DNA of 16,045 nt, from the NCBI GenBank assembly GCA_002347365.1, contig DDWT01000003.1:56971-73015 (forward strand). The letters are read 5' to 3'. The translations under genes were made by a program, and so were the position numbers. Every line of letters starts with the position of its first letter. Within the stretch, counting starts at the first letter, position 1. The DNA is from Actinobacteria bacterium UBA2279 (GTDB lineage: Bacteria > Actinomycetota > Coriobacteriia > Anaerosomatales > Anaerosomataceae). This document shows, one piece after another, positions 14,090-16,045 of this stretch. Under the pieces are notes generated by a model. That model was not told the DNA's origin. It made no database searches and saw only the letters and a list, made by a program, of their open reading frames with translations.

Positions 14090-15154
14090 ATGGGCGATAT
14101 TGCGGTGGCCGAGAAGAAGCGGATGGGAGTCTTCGAGCGCTATCTGACGCTTTGGGTGGGGCTCTGCATCGTGGTCGGAACGACGATCGGCAATGTGTGG
14201 CCGCAGGTCGCCGACGGCCTCTCCAAATTCACCTATGCGCAGATATCGATCCCGGTGGCGATCCTCATCTGGCTCATGATCTACCCGATGATGCTCCAGA
14301 TCGACTTCGCGTCGCTGAAGCGGGTGGGCGAGCGCAAACAGGGTCTCATCGTCACGACCGTCACGAACTGGCTGATCAAGCCGTTCACGATGTATGCGAT
14401 CGCATGGTTCTTCTTCAACATCGTGTTCAGGCATTGGATCCCCGTCGATCTGGGTCGCGAGTATCTTGCCGGCGCGGTCCTTCTTGGCGCTGCACCGTGT
14501 ACGGCGATGGTGTTCGTGTGGTCGTATCTGGCCGACGGCGACCCTGCGTACACGCTTGTCCAGGTGGCGGGCAATGACCTTATCCTGCTGTTCGCTTTCG
14601 CGCCGATAGTCATGTTCCTGCTGGGTCTCACCGACGTGGTCGTCCCGTACGACACCGTGATCCTGTCAGTAGTGCTGTTCGTGGTGGTTCCGCTGGTCGC
14701 TGGTTGGATCACTCGCACGCAACTGATCAAGCGACATGGGACCGAGTGGTTCAGCAACGAGTTCTTACCGAAGTTCGGCCCTACGACTATCGTGGCGTTG
14801 CTGGCGACGCTCGTCATCATCTTCATCTTCCAGGGCGAGACGATCGTCTCCAATCCGCTACACATCTTGCTGATCGCCGTGCCGCTGACGATCCAGACCT
14901 ATCTCATCTTCGCCATCAGCTACGGCTGGGGTTGTGCCTGGAAGTTGCCGCATGCGGTCGCAGCACCGGCCGGCTTCATCGGCGCATCGAACTTCTTCGA
15001 ACTCGCCGTGGCCGTGGCGATCGCGCTCTTCGGACTGTCGTCCGGCGCAACGCTCGCCACGGTGGTGGGGGTGCTCGTCGAAGTCCCGGTCATGCTCTCA
15101 CTTGTGTGGATCGCGAAGCGCACGACGCGGTTCTTCGATTCGGCGAACGCGTAG
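14090..15154 (+). CDS. acr3: ACR3 family arsenite efflux transporter
   Basis: This 354-residue membrane protein exports As(III) by antiport, lowering cytosolic arsenite. About ten hydrophobic helices are visible. The essential cysteine is C137 in GAAPCTAMVFVWSYL (helix 4), and the essential acidic residue is E304 in ASNFFELAVAVAIALFG (helix 9), both as in characterised Acr3 proteins. VTNWLIKPFTMYAIAWFFF is another family signature. TGAGGAGG (14077-14084) precedes the ATG by 5 bases. The frame stays open 324 bases upstream, but that part overlaps the lipoprotein gene and is not coding. Neither arsR nor an arsenate reductase is adjacent; the operator-like repeat in its promoter points to an ArsR elsewhere. 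Its stop is 3 bases from the stop of the heliorhodopsin gene. Confidence 0.95.
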   Translation: MGDIAVAEKKRMGVFERYLTLWVGLCIVVGTTIGNVWPQVADGLSKFTYAQISIPVAILIWLMIYPMMLQIDFASLKRVGERKQGLIVTTVTNWLIKPFTMYAIAWFFFNIVFRHWIPVDLGREYLAGAVLLGAAPCTAMVFVWSYLADGDPAYTLVQVAGNDLILLFAFAPIVMFLLGLTDVVVPYDTVILSVVLFVVVPLVAGWITRTQLIKRHGTEWFSNEFLPKFGPTTIVALLATLVIIFIFQGETIVSNPLHILLIAVPLTIQTYLIFAISYGWGCAWKLPHAVAAPAGFIGASNFFELAVAVAIALFGLSSGATLATVVGVLVEVPVMLSLVWIAKRTTRFFDSANA

Positions 15155-15157
15155 CGT

Positions 15158-15918
15158 CTAGGTCGGGATCAGCGTGTTGGCGAAGACCAGCCAGGCGAGC
15201 AGTGATTTTGCCGTCAGGCTGAGCAGCACGTAGGCCGCCTCACCGAAGAGGTAGTCGCGCCACGGGCCGATCTTCTTGTACTGGAGCACCATGTTGATGG
15301 CGAAGCTGTTGAAGAACAGGAACATCGTCACGAAGATCCAGTAGACGAACGCCGGCGGGTTGGCCGAGGTCGTGGGCGACCAGATGTAGATGCCGATGGC
15401 GACCCATGGTACCGCTCCCGCGATGCACCCGAAGATGAACGACAACCAGTTCTGATTCCCTGGTTCCTCGTACTTCTCGGTCAGAAGGCCGAACAGGATC
15501 ATAGACGCGTTCACACCGAAGATCGCGATCAGCGCAGCTATGTCGAAGATGCCGGGAAGCAGCGCGATCAGCACCATCATCAGAGACGAGCTCAGCGAGT
15601 ACTCGATCCAGCGCGCGTAGTTGCGATTCTTCAGCAGGTTGGCCTTGTACCACTCGAATACGCCTGGTGACGCGATGATGAAGTGCGCGAGCGCCGAGAG
15701 GAACACGAATGTGGCGACCGCCGGGCCAAGAGGCAGTTCGAACAGCACCGTAGGGGCCGTCAGCGGGCTGCCGGAGGGCCCTCCATGAACGTCGCCGTCA
15801 CCGGCAGCTTGAAGTCGTTGCTGAGTGCGGCGATCGCGACACCCTGGCCCAGGTGGAAGAGACCCATCACGATGTTGTAGATCCGAAGTCGCGTAAACCG
15901 TTTGTCGCTGTCAGGCAT
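15158..15918 (-). pseudogene. Heliorhodopsin gene interrupted by a one-base frameshift
   Basis: Two reading frames together encode a complete heliorhodopsin, a seven-helix retinal protein with inverted membrane orientation. The 5' piece (15760-15918) gives helix 1 with FHLGQGVAIAALSNDF. The 3' piece, open through 15158-15772 (first start codon GTG 15748), gives the rest. It includes SALAHF, ARWIEYSLSSS (counter-ion Glu), FGVNASMILFG, IAGAVPW, FFNSFA, WRDYLFGEAAY and LSLTAKSLLAW (retinal Schiff-base Lys). Adding one G on the coding strand at 15771-15773 joins them through EGPPGSPLTAPTVLFELP. That gives a 253-residue protein, the family's normal length, with every key residue intact. This is either a very recent mutation or a sequencing/assembly error in a G/C run; without the shift the gene would be functional. 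AAGGA lies 7 bases before the ATG. Confidence 0.9.
15760..15918 (-). CDS. N-terminal fragment of heliorhodopsin (helix 1)
   Basis: These 52 residues (MPDSDKRFTRLRIYN...) contain the gene's true start and first helix, and end at a TGA created by the frameshift. As it stands only this fragment would be made from the normal ribosome-binding site. Confidence 0.75.
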   Translation of the reverse strand: MPDSDKRFTRLRIYNIVMGLFHLGQGVAIAALSNDFKLPVTATFMEGPPAAR

Positions 15919-15973
15919 TGCCGTTCCTTCGTCTCTCCGGCAGATTTACAGATGTTTACCCCATCGGGTCAGC

Positions 15974-16002
15974 TTGACCGCGCACCCTGCCGTCGGTACC
16001 AT
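15974..16002 (+). promoter_or_regulatory. Promoter of the second tRNA, with inverted repeat
   Basis: TTGACC (15974-15979) and TACCAT (15997-16002) are 17 bp apart, and transcription would start about 10 bases before the tRNA. The -35 is half of the inverted repeat GGTCA-GCT-TGACC (15967-15979), which also lies in the upstream region of the divergent heliorhodopsin gene. On that strand TAAACAT/TAAATCT elements may act as a -10. Confidence 0.6.
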
Positions 16003-16018
16003 GTTCCAGCACCACTAC

Positions 16019-16045
16019 GGCCAGGTAGCTCAGTTGGTAGAGCAG
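16019..16045 (+). tRNA. tRNA, 5' part only (probably tRNA-Phe)
   Basis: GGCCAGG starts the acceptor stem, followed by TA and the D arm GCTC-AGTTGGTA-GAGC; the window ends before the anticodon. The GGCCAGGTAGCTCAG beginning is typical of actinobacterial tRNA-Phe, but without the anticodon the identity is only likely. Confidence 0.75.

Overview
The window is GC-rich DNA with strong AGGAGG-type ribosome-binding sites, and anaerobic 2-oxoacid:ferredoxin oxidoreductase genes. Other marks are a heliorhodopsin (a family reported mainly from monoderm bacteria), a bacteriohemerythrin, a B12-type radical SAM protein and a solo cobalamin sensor. Together these suggest an anaerobic or microaerobic actinomycetote, most likely a Coriobacteriia relative. 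This taxonomic call is an inference; no marker gene is present.

Layout. 1-1460 (minus): a cobalamin-binding sensor resembling the C-terminal half of the CarH/LitR photoreceptors, followed 3 bp later by an FtsX/MacB-type ABC permease cut by the window edge. 1625-1701: tRNA-Asp with a downstream terminator. 1921-4489 (plus): an SDR dehydrogenase, a LysE-type amino-acid exporter, a 51-residue single-pass protein and a proline-rich membrane-anchored protein of unknown function. 4577-11071 (plus): a metabolic cluster of XRE-cupin regulator, acyl-CoA synthetase and the gamma, delta, alpha and beta subunits of a 2-oxoacid:ferredoxin oxidoreductase. Between delta and alpha sits a three-domain regulator (MerR-like HTH, GHKL ATPase, STAS-like) with its own promoter and palindromic operators. 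11075-13962: a bacteriohemerythrin (minus), a B12-binding radical SAM enzyme (plus) and a lipoprotein (minus). 14090-15154: an ACR3 arsenite exporter under a promoter with an ArsR-like operator in its spacer. 15158-15918 (minus): a heliorhodopsin broken by a one-base frameshift. 16019 onward: the 5' end of a second tRNA, probably tRNA-Phe. No gene-free stretch exceeds about 220 bases.

How it may work together. The oxidoreductase would convert a 2-oxoacid and CoA to acyl-CoA, CO2 and reduced ferredoxin. The co-directional acyl-CoA synthetase would activate or release the matching acid, and the XRE-cupin protein may sense a related small molecule. The three-domain regulator probably controls its own promoter and perhaps the downstream alpha/beta genes.

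The most unusual content is the regulatory layer. A CarH-like light/B12 sensor has lost its DNA-binding domain. A MerR-type DNA-binding domain has instead been joined to a partner-switching-like ATPase and STAS-like module. The promoter regions of both genes share the 9-mer TAATCTACA. A second light-related gene, heliorhodopsin, lies at the other end of the window.
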